A DNA stretch of 64,000 nt from Nyssa sinensis (lineage: Eukaryota > Streptophyta > Magnoliopsida > Cornales > Nyssaceae). This document shows positions 1 to 12,240 of the stretch, piece by piece; within the stretch, counting starts at the first letter, position 1; every line of letters starts with the position of its first letter. The DNA lies in the NCBI GenBank assembly GCA_008638375.1, contig CM018052.1, forward strand, positions 25,761,071 to 25,825,070, written 5' to 3'. The notes under the pieces are model-generated. The model saw only the letters and a program-made list of their open reading frames with translations, did no database searches and was not told the origin of the DNA. Position numbers and translations under genes: made by a program.

Positions 1-1815
1 TTTACTATTCAATTAATTTATTCAGAGTTCGTTGGACTACTTTTTAACTTAGGGCATTTTAGTAATCTTCCCTCTTCTAATTTATTAAATTAAAATTTAA
101 TTAATTTATTTCTCGGGTTAATTCATAATTAACTATAATTTTCGGCATAATTAAAATTTTCACAAATTTCTATTCACTGTCATAATTTTCCCCATTTCCT
201 CTTGTTTTTCCATTGTAAGACAATCATTGGATAACTTCTCATTTTCAACCAAACAACTCCCAAACTCAAATCTAAAATTTTTCCCATACAGTAACAATAT
301 TGGGCAGCTATCTGAATGGGTGAGTCGTGTTGGACTCAACCCGGTTTGGCCCAAATAAAATCATAAAACTCAGCAGCTAAGTTGTGTTTGGATTATTTTT
401 CTGGATTCCAATTTGATCTAAAATAGTTTCTATGCTAAATGAAATCCCACAATCAATCTAATTATTCATGCTTCTAAAATTTAAGACTAAAATTTAGTAT
501 CTTACCCCATTGCTTCGCGTTCCTTCAATCAAATCTGTTTACAACAATTGAACGTCTCATACTTGATGCTTCAATAGTATCCAAACTCAATCTGCTGTTA
601 CTCTCAACCTCAAGGCTGTCCAACATCGGCCTCTATGCTGTCTCACCCCCCAATCTCTTCAATAGCAACACCACCACACTGGACAGCATATCTACTACAC
701 ATCACTACTACCATGCACCACGTAGTGCTACTGCTACTACCATGTATCCCTCCTGCTGCTAATCCCTTCCAATTATTCAACAATCAATACACCCAAATGC
801 CCTACGCAAAACACTCCAATTCACCGCACTTCCGTCTCCCCTGCACCGCTTCACTCGTAACATCCACACACAACCACAACACCAACACGCTGCTGCCATC
901 AACCCCTGAACCCAACTGCGGTCTAATGCAACCCTCATTTCAAAATACACTACCAGAAAATTCAAATATTAGAAACCTCATCTCAGTCTTGATCCATTTC
1001 CAAAAGTTAGCACTCAACGAGTACACCTCAACTTGGCTAACAAGGATCCGCAATACATAACCCTCAACACCCTATAATCGTTTGTGTTCTGATCAAAACC
1101 AAACCCGAGAATGACTCTAATTGGGAACGACTCTGAGTGGCAATCATGGAAACTGGGAGGCCCCTAAATGATCTAGTCAGAGTGAGTGACGACGGGTGAG
1201 GTCATTGATCTGATTAAAATGGTCATTCGTCTGGTTGGGGAATCCAACCATAGATCTGGGCAGTCCGTAAGTGCTGTGGAGGCTTTAATGCCTCAGATCC
1301 GAATGGTGTTGGTGGAGTCTACGGTGCAGGACTGTTGGAGGTTTGTTGATGAGGCGATGAAGGTTTGGTGATAGTGAGGCGTCGTGTCACTAAGATGGGG
1401 AGATGGGTAATAACACTGGGGTGTTCAATTGAAAGATTGGTGCGGAACTTTTTGGTGGTGGTGGCTGCTAAAATTGATGGTGAATCTGGAGTGAACCAGA
1501 GAAGATCCTCTCTCCGTCCCCTTTACTCTCTCTGTGTGTTTAATCTCCTTGTTCAGCCACCCCTTTTCTTTCTTTCTTTTCCTTTTCTCCCTTTTCTTTT
1601 TCTATCGACCCTCCTTTCTTCTAGAAGCTTCGGCTGCTATATAAATCCACATATATATACTTAATTACATGTACACACATAGTATATAAGACTACATACA
1701 TACATATGCACACTATACATTATATATATATATATATATATACACAAAATGAACATACACATACAATACCTTAAATATACATATACACATTCAAAAAAAA
1801 AAAAAAATTATTCTG
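1..1815. repeat. decayed LTR-derived block
   Basis: No gene is visible. The order of motifs resembles the right half of the solo LTR at 27886-30837: a stretch like 29129-29230 (GGAGTTCGT-type text, then a GGGCATTT-GGTAAT segment), then a TTAATTAA-rich stretch, then a 'cca-aacactccca'-like segment near 250 followed by pyrimidine-rich DNA (1500-1660) and CA/TA-rich microsatellites (1640-1790). It is therefore probably an old LTR of the same broad family. The open frames at 635-1060 and 1365-1664 are low-complexity and match nothing I recognise. Boundaries are approximate. Confidence 0.45.
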
Positions 1816-4255
1816 AAATTTCAAACCTTTACAAAGACATAGGCCAAGAATAGACCAAAAAGTCTACCAAAATATGTCTAAAGAAGTGGCCAAACATGGC
1901 CCATGAGAGTGGCCAAACATGGCCCAATAAGGTGGCCAAACATGGCCAAAAAAGGGTGCCCCAACATGGCTAAAAAAGGTGGCCAAGGACAGGTGTCAGG
2001 AGGCTATCAGGACAAGTACGCATGGGGGCAAGGTAGCAAGCTAGCTGTAGCACGCACAGGGTGTGGGCATGCGGGGCTGCGGCTGGGGTAGGTCTGATCC
2101 AAAACCTGATTTTTTCTGCAAGTTTACTGTAGCTGGCTGCGGCTGAATTTCTCTGTCCAGTAGCCAATTTTCTCTGTTTTCCAAAGTTTTGCAAGCTACT
2201 TTTTTCCTTTTTTAGCCTATTTCTTCAAGGTTTTTAACCCCCCTCTTTTTGGCACTTTTTCCATCTATATTTAGGGTGTTTTACACACCTAACTATCCTT
2301 TTTAATTTCACAAAGTTTTAGCATAGTCTCTTTTGTTTTCTATGTTTTTTCCTACCTAATATTCATAATACTTCATATAAATAAGGATTCAAACATTCCA
2401 TCCTCACTTGATGGCCACAACTTTATAAAAATTAAACCTACATCATTTAAATCTACAACCCACCATATATACTTGTATACTTGAAATTTAAATGTTACGA
2501 AATTCATGTTCATTACAAATATAAGGTCTTGCCCATTTTCTTCATAATATACAAAATTTCTACAAGTTTATTTCATATGGCTTAGGGATTATGCCCTTAT
2601 ACAACTCAAAATATGCCCCCAAGGGCCAAATATCCTCCATGGTCCATGTCCCCTCTATTCTTCAAGACTTCTTTAAGTCTCAAATACCAGAAGCCTCATC
2701 TGTAATATGATATCCCACGAGGGGTCAGCACAACCGCTGGTATGACATAATGCTAATGCAAGGCACAAAGTTTAAGGCGTGGCACGTGCAAAGTGTACAT
2801 TTATAATCTATATGCTTTCCAATTCATCAATGCAATGCAATGGCAATGGCAATATGCATGACACACACATGGAACTATATGCCTAACACATGTCTTGCTT
2901 CACGGTCCTTCCCCATCAGCCCGCGAGTACTATCGTATGTCTAGCTTCACGGTCCGCCCCCGTCAGCACGCGAGTACTATAATTGGCCAGATTTTGGGTT
3001 TTTCACCATAAGATCTACACCCTTATAATGCATAGCACCAAAGTACTCAACCCACACCATGTTTCCAAAAATTCAAGTATGCCAAGACGCCTTGATTTTC
3101 CTATGCAAGTTCAATGAGACATTTTATCAAATACACGGTATACACCTTAAATCATGCATCATCTATAAAGTAAATTCTAACTTTCAAATCACACAACTTC
3201 TTTCACATAAACATATGCTATATACAATCAATTTAAACACATGCTCATGTTACATGCTCACAATATTGCCAATTCTCAAAGAACACATAATTACACAAAG
3301 CATCAATGCATTTAACAACCATATCTTCCAAAACACAAGGTCTATTCACATGAACATAAGCCACAATGTAATGAATCAAATATATATTCAAGTTATATGT
3401 TCATAATTTTGACAAATTCTTAAAGAACACACAAGTATACAAATCACCAACTCTAGGTTTTTTAAAGCAACTACATCCTAAGTGACTTTCTAACAACAAG
3501 TAAACATATAAATCACTCAGTTAACATATAAAACACTCCTAAACTTAACCCTATTCTTTACTTAGCAAGATATTATACCTAAAAATATTTTTCTCAACCC
3601 TAGGGAGTTGTGTTTGCTGTGTAGTCGAACCAATTAGTGAGAATGTAGTCCTTGATGTGGGGAACAACTTCCTAGAAGGAAGTCTTGTGAGAATCCTAGC
3701 TTAAAGATGAGTTTTGGTGGCTTGAAACTTGGAAAACCCTATGTTTTTCTTCGCTTTACTCTCCATGCACGACTGCTGTTGTATTCTCAGACCAAATTCT
3801 GTAATTTTTAAACTAAGGGGTCCTATTTATAATAAAGGGGTCAAGGGATAAAATGACCATTTTGCCCTTAATGAGTTCGGGACCCCGTTACATTACAACC
3901 CATCCCGAAATGCCTCAATTCGACATTTTGCTTTAACCAAAGTTCTTAAAATTATTTTAAATAATATTTTTCTAAAAAATTTTATTTTCACATGTGGTCG
4001 GGTGCGGCCGGGTCCATCCGGGATGTCCTTTATGGTCCATTTTTGAAACTGTCTCCGCTTGAGCTCAAATTTTTACAAGAGGTGTATTTTAACATTCTAA
4101 GCATATTTTCCTTCTATGGCATACTCAAAATATTCTTATAAATATGACTTATGTCCAAATGATGTATGTGTAGTGCCCTACCAACAAATAGTGCATGAAT
4201 AATGTCCTACCGGCAAAACGAAAAATTTACCTTCATTTTTCAGGCCTCTATAGGA
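1816..4255. repeat. LTR relic related to 10086-12240
   Basis: Long blocks are shared in the same order with the solo LTR at 10086-12240: the GTGGCCAAACATGGCC-type repeats (about 1885-1985 versus 10390-10585), the segment at 3040-3480 versus 11155-11460, and the end segment 3590-4255 versus 11575-12240. The section 2580-2820 also resembles 28040-28250 in the other solo LTR. A two-unit direct repeat of about 45 bp lies at 2891-2983. No TSD or internal coding region was found, so this is called a relic. Left boundary uncertain. Confidence 0.6.
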
Positions 4256-4263
4256 TATCAATC

Positions 4264-7200
4264 CGATCATCTCCAACCCACTTTCAAATCTTCAAATTTA
4301 AAGGCCGAAAAGGAAAAAGACACTCCAACCCATCTTCAAATTGCTATCAAATTTGAAGAAATGAATAGTATTTTTACTTTTTATCTTCATATTTAAAAAT
4401 TCACTATTCATTCTTTAAATTACTATTCAACCACTAATTATTTTTATAATACTTTAAACTAATAATTAATTATTTTTATTTAGTGATTTGAAGATCGGTA
4501 TAATTGAAGTGAAAATATAAAAATATAGGACCCGTCGTCTTCAAATATAAAAAAAATGTCAAAATGAAAATGAATTTAAAGGTGGTGAATCGAAGATGGT
4601 CTCATTTCTTTTTCTTTTATTATGGGAAAAAGGTATGCACCCACGTTCACATTCCAATGTAATGTATTAAGATAGTTTTGAGTATCATGAGATGTGATTT
4701 TTAAAATCATTATATCCCCGGTCTTTTTAATGTTCTCCCTCTAATATCATCTAACACAATTTCTAATACTATTCTTTATTATAAAAAATGCACTCACATA
4801 AAAGAAAGAATCCACCCGGATTCTTGGTTCCAGACACAAATATTGTCAAAACCCACAGGTCCACAAAGAGAGATAATTGTACAGTTTAGACCTAATGGTA
4901 TGAATCGACGCTGTGAATGAGGTTTCCTGAGTGAGGCCTTCAAATTCATCATACAAAATAATGGCCTCACCAGTCACCATAGATGCTAATTATCCATACA
5001 TGGGAAAAAATGGTGTTTGCAACACCGAGAAGGCAACAACTCCTACAGCCAAGATAACCGGGTATGAAGATGTGCCACCTAATAGTGAACCTCTATTGCA
5101 CGCTGTGGCCAACCAATCAGTTTCTGTTGCTACTTCTTTGTATTTTTGTAGTGAGTGTATTTGAAAGACAAATTCTACCAAAATTTCTTTAGAAGAATTG
5201 GTCAACAATTCTTCCAGTCTAGTTCTAGATTTCTATGAGATTCAGTTTGACTTTACTTACCTACATTTCTTAATTTTTGCTCAATTTACTAATGTTATTT
5301 GACTGTAAGTCTATACCTTTAGATATATATATATATATAGACACATATATATCAAGGGTGAATAAAAAATTGAGAAGTCGGATCGGTTCCAAATAAAGGT
5401 CAGAGTTGGTCGATGTTAGAATCAATTTTCTTGGATTGGTTCTGATTTAAAAATCGAATAAACTGACTCAACCCGACAACCGGACTTCTCTTAAATATTC
5501 TTGAATTTTAAAAATATTTATAATACATATATAAATAGTATATGTGTGTGTATAATAATATATAATAATATATATATTATATATAAAAATACAAATGTTT
5601 TTTGTTTTACACTTTTTTAAGTTGACAAAAAAATCCTCTAAAATTAGATAACTATAACTATACTTATATGTTGTATTCCATGTTGAACTCAAACTGCTAT
5701 ATACAATTCCAAGATGCTATATATAAAAGTACAGGCACTTTTTTTAAGTTGACAAAAATATCTTCTAAAATTAGATAACTATAACTATATTATGTTAAAT
5801 CGCCACCTTATCTAAAAGCTAGAGCTGTTAGAGAAACTGTAATTTTAATATTATATTATCGATCTTCCTTCACGTGAGACTAACTTGAGCCTAAATGTGT
5901 ACAATTCATATTATTAGATTGACAATGAAGTTTGAATACATGACTTTTGTCTCTTATAATACCATGTTAAATTACCAACTCATCTAAAAGTTTAAACTCC
6001 TAGAGAGAATATAACTTTTAATATTATATCCTTTAACATACTATATATTGTTTCCAAGTAGAATTCAAACTACTATATATAATTCCAAGTTGTTAATTTC
6101 ATAGACCCTTTCTTAATGTAAAAAATTAAGCATTTGTTTGTTCCAAACTTATAACTAAAAAAAAACAATTGTTCAATGTGAATAGGAAATTAGGTTTTTT
6201 TAAAATACGTTTTAAAATTTTTAATTTTATTAGCAATAGAATTATAAAATTAAAAATATGAAACCCAATTATGTACATGATATCTTCTATTGATAATTAT
6301 ATGAGATAGAATGTGAATAGGAAATTAGCCTTATTTTTAAAATAAGTTTTATTAGCAAGAGAATTATAAAATTAAAAAGCTATAACTCAATTATATACGT
6401 GGTATCTTATACTTATACTGATAATGATTTGAGATAGAGATCAAATAATTTTATTCGGTTGATAAAGGTATTTGAAACAATTGAGAAACTAGAACAAGCA
6501 AAAAAAGAAAAATAATGATAAAGCTACGATTAATTTATTTTTCATATCATTATCAAAAGAAGATATTGGGCACAAAATTGGTTGTGTATTTTTATTTTAT
6601 AATTCTATAGCTAATTAAATTAAAATAGAAGATACTAGACACATAATCGAATTCCATCTTTTTAATTTTATAATTCTATTTCTATTGCTAATTAAATTAA
6701 GATTTCCAAAAGAGATTCTACTTTCAGTCTCCTTAATTGAGACAGTGACTTTATCCAGATTTTTAATAGAAAAATAACTCAATTATTTTTCTGACTTGTA
6801 TCATTTGGTTTTGGATTGCCGAATCTATTAATAATCCGGCAAAAGAAATTAAATGAAGAACAAGTAAAGATCAGAGAGAGAGAGAGAGAGAATTAGACTT
6901 AGGTTAACTTTTTGGTTACGTTATTTCACCATGTAATTATGAATTTCTCAATTTTAGCTCCGTATAAATTGATTTGTCACTCTAATTGTATGTTTGAAAA
7001 TTTTTTATTGGAAGCACATTTTTGTCTTACATGTTAGTAATCGGAACAACTTTTTCCCTAATTAGCAAATAGGTTGGATATATGTATATATGTATGAAAT
7101 TATATAAAAAGTTATTAGAAATAAGATTTCTAAAAAAAAAAATCTTAAAAGAAAAGGAAACTATAGAGAACTATCTATCTATCTATCTATCTATATATAT

Positions 7201-7379
7201 ATAGATAAATAATTACTATTTTTAGGATATTTAACACTCCAAATAATGGGTAACAAAAAAATGAATCTTATTTTTTTATTAAATTGCTAAAAATAAAAAT
7301 TTTAAAATCTTAGAAGAAGAGGTAACTATAAAGGATATTATTTTATTTTAAGATTATAAAGCTTTAAAATTGTTTTATT

Positions 7380-7414
<35 letters not shown>

Positions 7415-7432
7415 AGTCCTAAAAGCTTTCAA
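4264..7432 (+). mobile_element. repeat A (protease-fragment carrying element copy)
   Basis: This 3.2-kb AT-rich stretch recurs in reverse-complement orientation as copy C (51370-57385, minus a copia insert) and partly as copy B (46834-47546 plus 50241-51050). It contains, in order, a segment present at 57015-57385 in C, a cysteine protease fragment (4930-5164), a hAT-like end at about 5345-5480 (text ending in a GGGTG-type terminus), AT-rich filler with degenerate repeats, a (GA)n run at 6862-6890 and (TA)n at 7383-7412. It abuts a CACTA-like terminus at 7433, as C does. No transposase ORF was found. It could be a non-autonomous element or a duplicated genomic segment. Confidence 0.6.
4930..5164 (+). 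pseudogene. papain-like cysteine protease fragment (copy A)
   Basis: The frame starting at 4930 reads SEAFKFIIQNNGLT. After a frame change the next frame reads ANYPYMG..GVCNTEKA, then KITGYEDVPPNSEPLLHAVA and NQSVSVAT. This order is the middle of plant C1A proteases of the SAG39/SAG12 type, between the catalytic cysteine and the catalytic histidine. Neither catalytic residue is present, there is a frameshift, and a TGA stop follows at 5162. It is a non-catalytic fragment carried by repeat A; the same piece occurs at 50600-50822 and 53690-53936. Confidence 0.75.
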
Positions 7433-7830
7433 CAACTACAAGAATCAGGACTATTAGCGGCATTCATAAGCGCCACTAAAAATAAACTAAACGCCGCCAA
7501 TAACCTTTAGCGGCCTTTGCCTGCGCGCCGCTGCTAACGTCGCTAATAGCAATGTCACAAATACTAGTAACGGCGTTCAGACCAAAAGTGCCGCTATTAA
7601 TACTCTATTAGCAGCGTTTTTAAATGCCGCTAATAAGTGTCGCTAAAAAGTACACCTGAAGATACTAAACGCCACTAATAGTCCTTCATTAACGGCATAC
7701 GCATGAACGCCGCTAGTAATGGCCTATTAGCCATGCACACATGAACGTTGCTAATAATGCCTATTAGCGATGCATGCATTAACGCCGCTAATAATGGACT
7801 ATTAATGGCATATATTGTGTGCAGCTAATA
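7433..7830 (+). mobile_element. CACTA (En/Spm-like) terminus with subterminal repeats
   Basis: The block opens with CAACTACAAGAATCAGG, one inserted base away from the canonical CACTACAAGAAA start of plant CACTA transposons. It continues with many copies, in both orientations, of TTAGCGGC / GCCGCTAA-type motifs spaced by tens of bases, as expected of subterminal transposase-binding repeats. The same terminus, reversed, ends at 51369. No matching opposite end was found before the tandem array. Confidence 0.65.
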
Positions 7831-8195
7831 ATGTTTTTACATTTTTTTTCTAAAACTTGCAATTTTTACATTTAATTTTCACATGTTCAAACCTAGGTCA
7901 TCAATAATATAATACAATCGCATACATAACAACAAAGATATCAAATTCATTCCATAAATAAAATAAAATTTAATAACAAATACAAATTCCGAGTACAAAT
8001 TCAAATTCGTGCATTAAATTAAAAATTGTTACAAATATATAGATTAATGTTAGAAAAAGAAGAAGGAAAAATCTGTCAACCCAACCCAATGCATCTCCCT
8101 CCTGACCCAAGAGTCCAGTGAACTGAAAAGATAAATTCACAATTATTAGCTGTAAGTAAAAAAAATATTAAGAAAAATTATAAAATTACATATTT
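7831..8195. other. AT-rich non-coding stretch between CACTA end and tandem array
   Basis: No ORF or RNA gene is recognised. The DNA is AT-rich with short A-runs, and the first array monomer begins at its right edge. By position it may be interior DNA of the CACTA-like element. Confidence 0.35.
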
Positions 8196-10085
8196 ATTTT
8201 GCATAAGTTGCAAATCGAGCATCTAGATTGCATTTTATGAGTTTGAGCATGTGTATTTTACTAATTTTGAGGTGTATGAACTGGTTTGGTGGTGGTTTGA
8301 CAGTTTTCGAGCATTTAGGAGGTCGAAGGCCCAAAACGGGCCATTTTTGACCCTTAAGTCCCTTACTTTTGCATAAGTTACAAACCGGGCATCCAAATTA
8401 TGTTTAGTAAATTTAATCACATGTATTTTACGAGTTTAGAGGTTTGAGAACTGGTTTGGTGGTGGTTTGAAGGTTTTCGGGCATTTTGGGCCGTCGAAGG
8501 CCTAAAGCGAGCCATTTTCAACACTTAAGTCACTTATTTTTGCATAAGTTGCAAACCGGGCATCTGAATTGTGTTTTGTATGCTTAAGCATGGGTGTTTT
8601 ACTTGTTTAGAGGTGTGTGAACTGCTTTGGTGGTGTCTTGACAGTTTTCGGGCATTTTGGGCTGTCAAAAGCCCAAAAAGGGGCCATTTTCGAGACTTAA
8701 GTCCCTTATATTTGCATAAGTTGAAAACTAGGCATCCGAATTGTATTTTGTGAGTTTGAACATGTTTATTGTACTATTTTAGAGGTGTGTGAACTGGTTT
8801 GGTGGTGCTTTGAAAGTTTTCAGGCATTTTAGGTAGTCGAAGGCCCAAAACGGGCATCCGAAATGTTTTTGTAAGTTTGAACACATGTATTCTACTATTT
8901 TATAGGTGTGTGAACTGATTTGGTGGTGGTTTGATGGTTTTCGGGCATTTTAGGAGGTCGAAGACCTAAAATGGGCCATTTTCGATGCGTAAGTCCCCTA
9001 TATTTGCTTAAGTTGCAAACCGGACATCCGAATTGTGTTTTCTAAGTTTGAACAAGTGTAGTTTTCTCCTTTAGATGTGTGTGAATAAGTGTGGTGGTGT
9101 TTTGACAATTTTTGGGGATTTTAGGCAGTCGAAGTCTTAAAATGGGCCATTTTCGACAGTTAAGTCACTTTTTTTGTGTAAGTTACAAATCAGGCATCTG
9201 AATTATTTTTTGTTAGTTTAAGCACATGTATTTTAATATTTTTGAGGTATGTGAATTGGTTTGGTGGTCTTTTGAAAATTTTTGGGCATTTTGGGTGGTC
9301 AAAGGCCTAAAATGGTTTATTTTCGACCTTTAAGTTAGTTATATTTGCATAAGTTGCAAAACGGGCATTCAAATTATTTTTTGTAAGTTTGAGCACGTTT
9401 ATATTACTAGTTTATAGGTGTGTGAACTCGTTTGGTGGCAATTTTCAGGCATTTTGGGTGGTCGAAGGCTTAAAACGAGATGTTTAGAAACTTAAGTCTT
9501 TTTTTTTTTTTGCATAAGTCGCAAACTAGGCATCCGAATTGTATTTTTTAAGTTTTAGAATGGGTAGTTTACTATTTTAGAGGTGTGTGAATATGTTTAG
9601 TGGTGTTTTGATGGTTTTCGGGAATTTTGGGAGGTCGAAGGCCCAAAATGGGCCATTTTCGACACTTAAGTCCCTTATATTTGCAAAAGTTGCAAACCGG
9701 GAATCCAAATTATATTTTGTAAGTTTGAGCACGTGTAGTTTACTAGTTTGGAGGTGTGTGAACTGGTTTGGTGGTGTTTTAAACATTTTTTGTCATTTTA
9801 GGCAGTCAAAGGTCCAAAACGGGTCGTTTACGACACTTAAGTCACTTTGTTTTGTATAAGTTGCAAACCGGGCATCTGAAATGTGTTTTGTAAGTTTGAA
9901 CAAATTTATTTTACTAGTTTAGAAGTGTGTGAACTAGTTTGGTAGTGGTTTGACAATTTTTGGGCATTTTAGGCGATCGAAGGCCCAAAATAGGCTATTT
10001 TCAACACTTAAGTCTCTTGTATTTGCATAAGTTGCAAACCGGACATCTAAATTATGTTTGAGCATATGTATTTTATTAGTTTATA
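8196..10085 (+). repeat. 171-bp tandem array, left block
   Basis: About eleven monomers. Successive occurrences of the landmark GCATAAGTTGCAAACCGGGC start roughly every 170-172 bp (for example 8201, 8371, 8542, 8714). Each monomer also carries TTTAGAGGTGTGTGAAC, TTTGGTGGTG and a GGCCCAAAA-GGGCC-ATTTTCGACACTTAAGTC segment. Units are diverged and some are shortened. Short ORFs on both strands across the block are by-products of the repeat and have no recognised domain. Confidence 0.9.
10081..10085. repeat. 5-bp target site copy TTATA (left)
   Basis: TTATA directly precedes the TGTCACAACCC start of the solo LTR. It matches TTAGA at 12241-12245 except at one base. Array monomers elsewhere read AGTTTAGAGGTG at this point, so the target was TTAGA. 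Confidence 0.7.
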
Positions 10086-12240
10086 TGTCACAACCCAAAT
10101 TTCCATAAACTCAAGGCGTGAATGAAAATAATAAAATAAAAGAATTAAATTAATTTATTTGTTCTTAATTGGCTTTTATTTGTTAATGTCCAAAATCATG
10201 GCTTATAATGGCTTAAAATGTAGACTAAACATAGCCTAGGTGCTCACATAATTCAACTTTTAGGTGGTGACCAAACATGGTCTAAGTGGTTACTTAGCAT
10301 AACTTACAATGGTGACAAAGTATGGTCAAGGTTGGTGGTGCAATATGGCCTAAGTAAAGGTCAAACATTTCCCTAAGTAGTGACCAAACATGGTTCCAAA
10401 GGATGGTCAAACATGGCCCATAAGTGTGACAAAACATAGTTCAAAAGAATGGCCAAACATAGCCTATAAGTGTGGCAAAACATAGTTCAAAAGAATGGCC
10501 AAACATGGCCTAGGGATTGGTCAAACATGGCCTAAGGTGATTCGGTAACATGGCCTAGGGGTTGGCCAAACATGGCCCAAGGAAAGTGGCTAAGGGCTAG
10601 TGTCAAGGGTGGCAAAGGGGCTGGATGCCCAAGGGCTGTCAAGCAGCAGGGTAGCAAGGTGCAGGGCGCAGGGGCAGCAGGCGCAGGCGTGCACGAGCGC
10701 AGGGGTGCAGTAGGAAGGCGGGGGCCCGAGGTGCGCAGGCAGGCGCACGCGCACGCAAGTGTGTGGTGTGCGGCTTACGGGCTGACTAGGTTGGGTGGAC
10801 TTGCTGATTCACTACTCATTGCTACAGTAAACCAGTAGCTAAAATGCTACAATGCCAAAATTTCAACCTTTGTCTAAAAATCTTGGTTTTTTACATTTTT
10901 ATACCCATTTCAATTTTTTTTCATTACCAAACTTGGTGTGGAACTCTATAATATGTGAAATGACCATTTTACCATTTTTCTGTTATTTTTCGACTTCAAA
11001 TAATTTTTGGACTAATTTGCCCCTAATTTTCATTTCTTTACCTTTCTTTTTCTTCTTAAGTCATTTAATTCCCTACTTAGAAAATATAGGCATGCTCTCT
11101 CGCTTCACTCAATCTAGTTGCAATATTTTGAAAAATTTCACTGGATCTACACCATCATAATGCATAGCACCAAAGTTCTCAACCCACACCATGTTTTCAA
11201 AGATTCAAGTATGCCAAGATGCCTTGATTTTTCTATGGAAGTTCAATGAGGCATTTTATCAAATAAATAAAATATGTCTTAAATCATACATCATACATAA
11301 AGTGAACTATAATTTCCAAATTACAAAACTTTGTATAAATGAACATAAACTACAATACAATGAATTAAACATATATTTATGTTACATGTTCATCACTTTG
11401 ACAAATTCTCAAAGAATACACAAGTACACAACTACCAACCCTAGGTTTTCAAAGCAACTATATACTAAGTAACTTTCTATTAACAAGTAAGCATATAAAT
11501 CATTTAATCAACTTGTAAAAATACAAATAAACATAACTCTATTCCTTACTTATCAAAATATCATACCTAAAAGAATTTTTCTCAACCCTAGGGAGTTGTG
11601 CTCCCTGTGAAGCCGAACCAATCTGTAAGAACATATCCCTTGATGTGGGGAACAACTTCCTAAAATGAAGTTTTGTGAAAATCCAAGCCCAGAGATGAGT
11701 TTTGGAGGGTTGAAAGTTGGAAAACCCTAAGTTTTCTTCACCTTTTTCTCCATGCACGACCTGCTGCTATATTCTCAAACCAATTCTAAGAAATTTATGT
11801 CCCAAGTGTTGTATTTATACTTAGAGGCTAAGGGGGTAAAAAGGCTGTTTTGCCCTTAATTAGTCCGGGACCTTGTTACACTACAACCCATCCCAAAATG
11901 CCTCAATTGACATTCTATTTTAGCCAAAGTTCTTAAAATTATTTTAAATGATATTTTTTCAAAAAATTTATTTTCGCCTATTGGTGGTGGCGGCCGGGCC
12001 CACCCAAGATGCCCTTTTTGGGTCCATTTTTCAAAATATCTCTGATTAGGCTCAAGTTCTCACAGGAGGTGTATTTTAACATTCTAAGCATATTTCTTTT
12101 CTATGGAATACTCAAATTATGCTTCTAAACATGACTTATGCCTAAATGATGCATATATAGCGCCCTACCGATAAATAGTGCATGAATAGTGCCTTACCGG
12201 CAAAAATAAAAAATTTATCGTGATTTTTCATATCTTTACA
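10086..12240. mobile_element. solo LTR inserted in the tandem array
   Basis: A 2155-bp unit begins TGTCACAACCC and ends ATATCTTTACA, and it interrupts a 171-bp monomer. The monomer text stops at 10080 and resumes at 12241. It holds GTGGCCAAACATGGCC-type short repeats (10390-10585), a GC-rich stretch (10600-10790) and the segments shared with 1816-4255. There is no internal coding region and no second LTR, so it is read as a solo LTR left by LTR-LTR recombination of a gypsy-type element. Orientation not determined. Confidence 0.78.

Noticed and set aside
635..1060. 141-aa plus-strand ORF
   Set aside because: Low-complexity, His/Thr/Pro-rich translation of a CA-rich LTR-like region; no recognisable domain.
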